Below, piece after piece: positions 63,738 through 64,000 of a stretch of 64,000 nt of DNA. The position numbers were made by a program, and so were the translations under genes. Under the pieces are notes generated by a model. It made no database searches, was not told the DNA's origin, and was given only the letters and a program-made list of their open reading frames with translations. The DNA is from Cardiocondyla obscurior (Eukaryota; Arthropoda; Insecta; Hymenoptera; Formicidae), in assembly GCF_019399895.1 (NCBI RefSeq), contig NC_091868.1, positions 8,805,593 to 8,869,592 on the forward strand, given 5' to 3'. Every line of letters begins with the position of its first letter. The stretch's first letter is position 1.

Positions 63738-64000
63738 GTAATAACACTGATAAGAAATTAGTTGCACACTGCATGTTAATATGCATTATTTTTCAATTAC
63801 AAGAAACATGCAATAGTAAGAAATGCTTGTATTAAAGAATCACATTTTTAGCTGTACAATTTAATGGAAAGCAAATTTCTTCACTACTAAAACAATTTTC
63901 TTTTCATTGTTTAATTAATCATCTAGATAACAAAAAATATTAATACTTGCGTTGTATACTATTAGTGATTTTGATAATATCAATAATCGTCACTCTTACT
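63738..64000 (+). other. Intron 1 of the ERK7-like gene (partial)
   Basis: AT-rich sequence following the GTAATA donor. No second exon appears before the window ends. Confidence 0.5.

Noticed and set aside
1..64000. Transposase, reverse transcriptase, rRNA, intact tRNA or CRISPR array
   Set aside because: No open frame with the relevant motifs, no complete cloverleaf and no regularly spaced direct repeats were found.

Overview
The window is nuclear DNA from an arthropod, most probably a hymenopteran insect (ant-like). The evidence is split genes with GT-AG introns, insect-type orthologues, and a CpG-rich compositional mosaic. No bacterial, plasmid, phage or CRISPR feature is present. The species call is inference.

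Layout, left to right. (1) 498-2896, + strand: the 3' eight coding exons of an SV2-like major facilitator transporter; its 5' end lies outside the window. (2) 2897-8911: about 6 kb of AT-rich DNA between two convergent genes, without a supportable coding exon. (3) 8912-38767, - strand: an inhibitory SMAD, orthologue of Drosophila Dad and vertebrate SMAD6/7. Five coding exons are spread over 30 kb, and all four splice phases join cleanly. Its three long introns (15.6, 6.8 and 5.7 kb) are GC- and CpG-rich and produce many spurious ORFs. (4) 38768-52454: the Dad upstream region and about 11 kb of GC-rich intergenic DNA with no recognisable gene. (5) 52455-56495, + strand: xylulose kinase (XYLB), 12 coding exons, with an unrecognised 152-codon antisense ORF in intron 1. 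(6) 57001-60290, - strand: splicing factor SF3A1, 11 coding exons, convergent with XYLB. (7) 61176-62852, + strand: a secreted M14 metallo-procarboxypeptidase, 6 exons. (8) 63648-63737, + strand: the first coding exon of a protein kinase, probably the atypical MAP kinase ERK7/MAPK15, with a consensus RFX X-box 244 bp upstream.

The genes do not form a pathway: they cover transport, BMP/Dpp feedback inhibition, sugar kinase, splicing, protease and probable ciliary kinase functions. The long non-coding territory around Dad is what a dose-sensitive developmental regulator usually carries. The points most worth a second look are the X-box upstream of the ERK7 start, the antisense ORF in XYLB intron 1, the 111-bp in-frame open intron in the Dad MH2 domain, the Gln/His-rich insertion in the Dad MH1 domain, and short palindromes in the Dad region. 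I found nothing that I would call a new multi-gene system.
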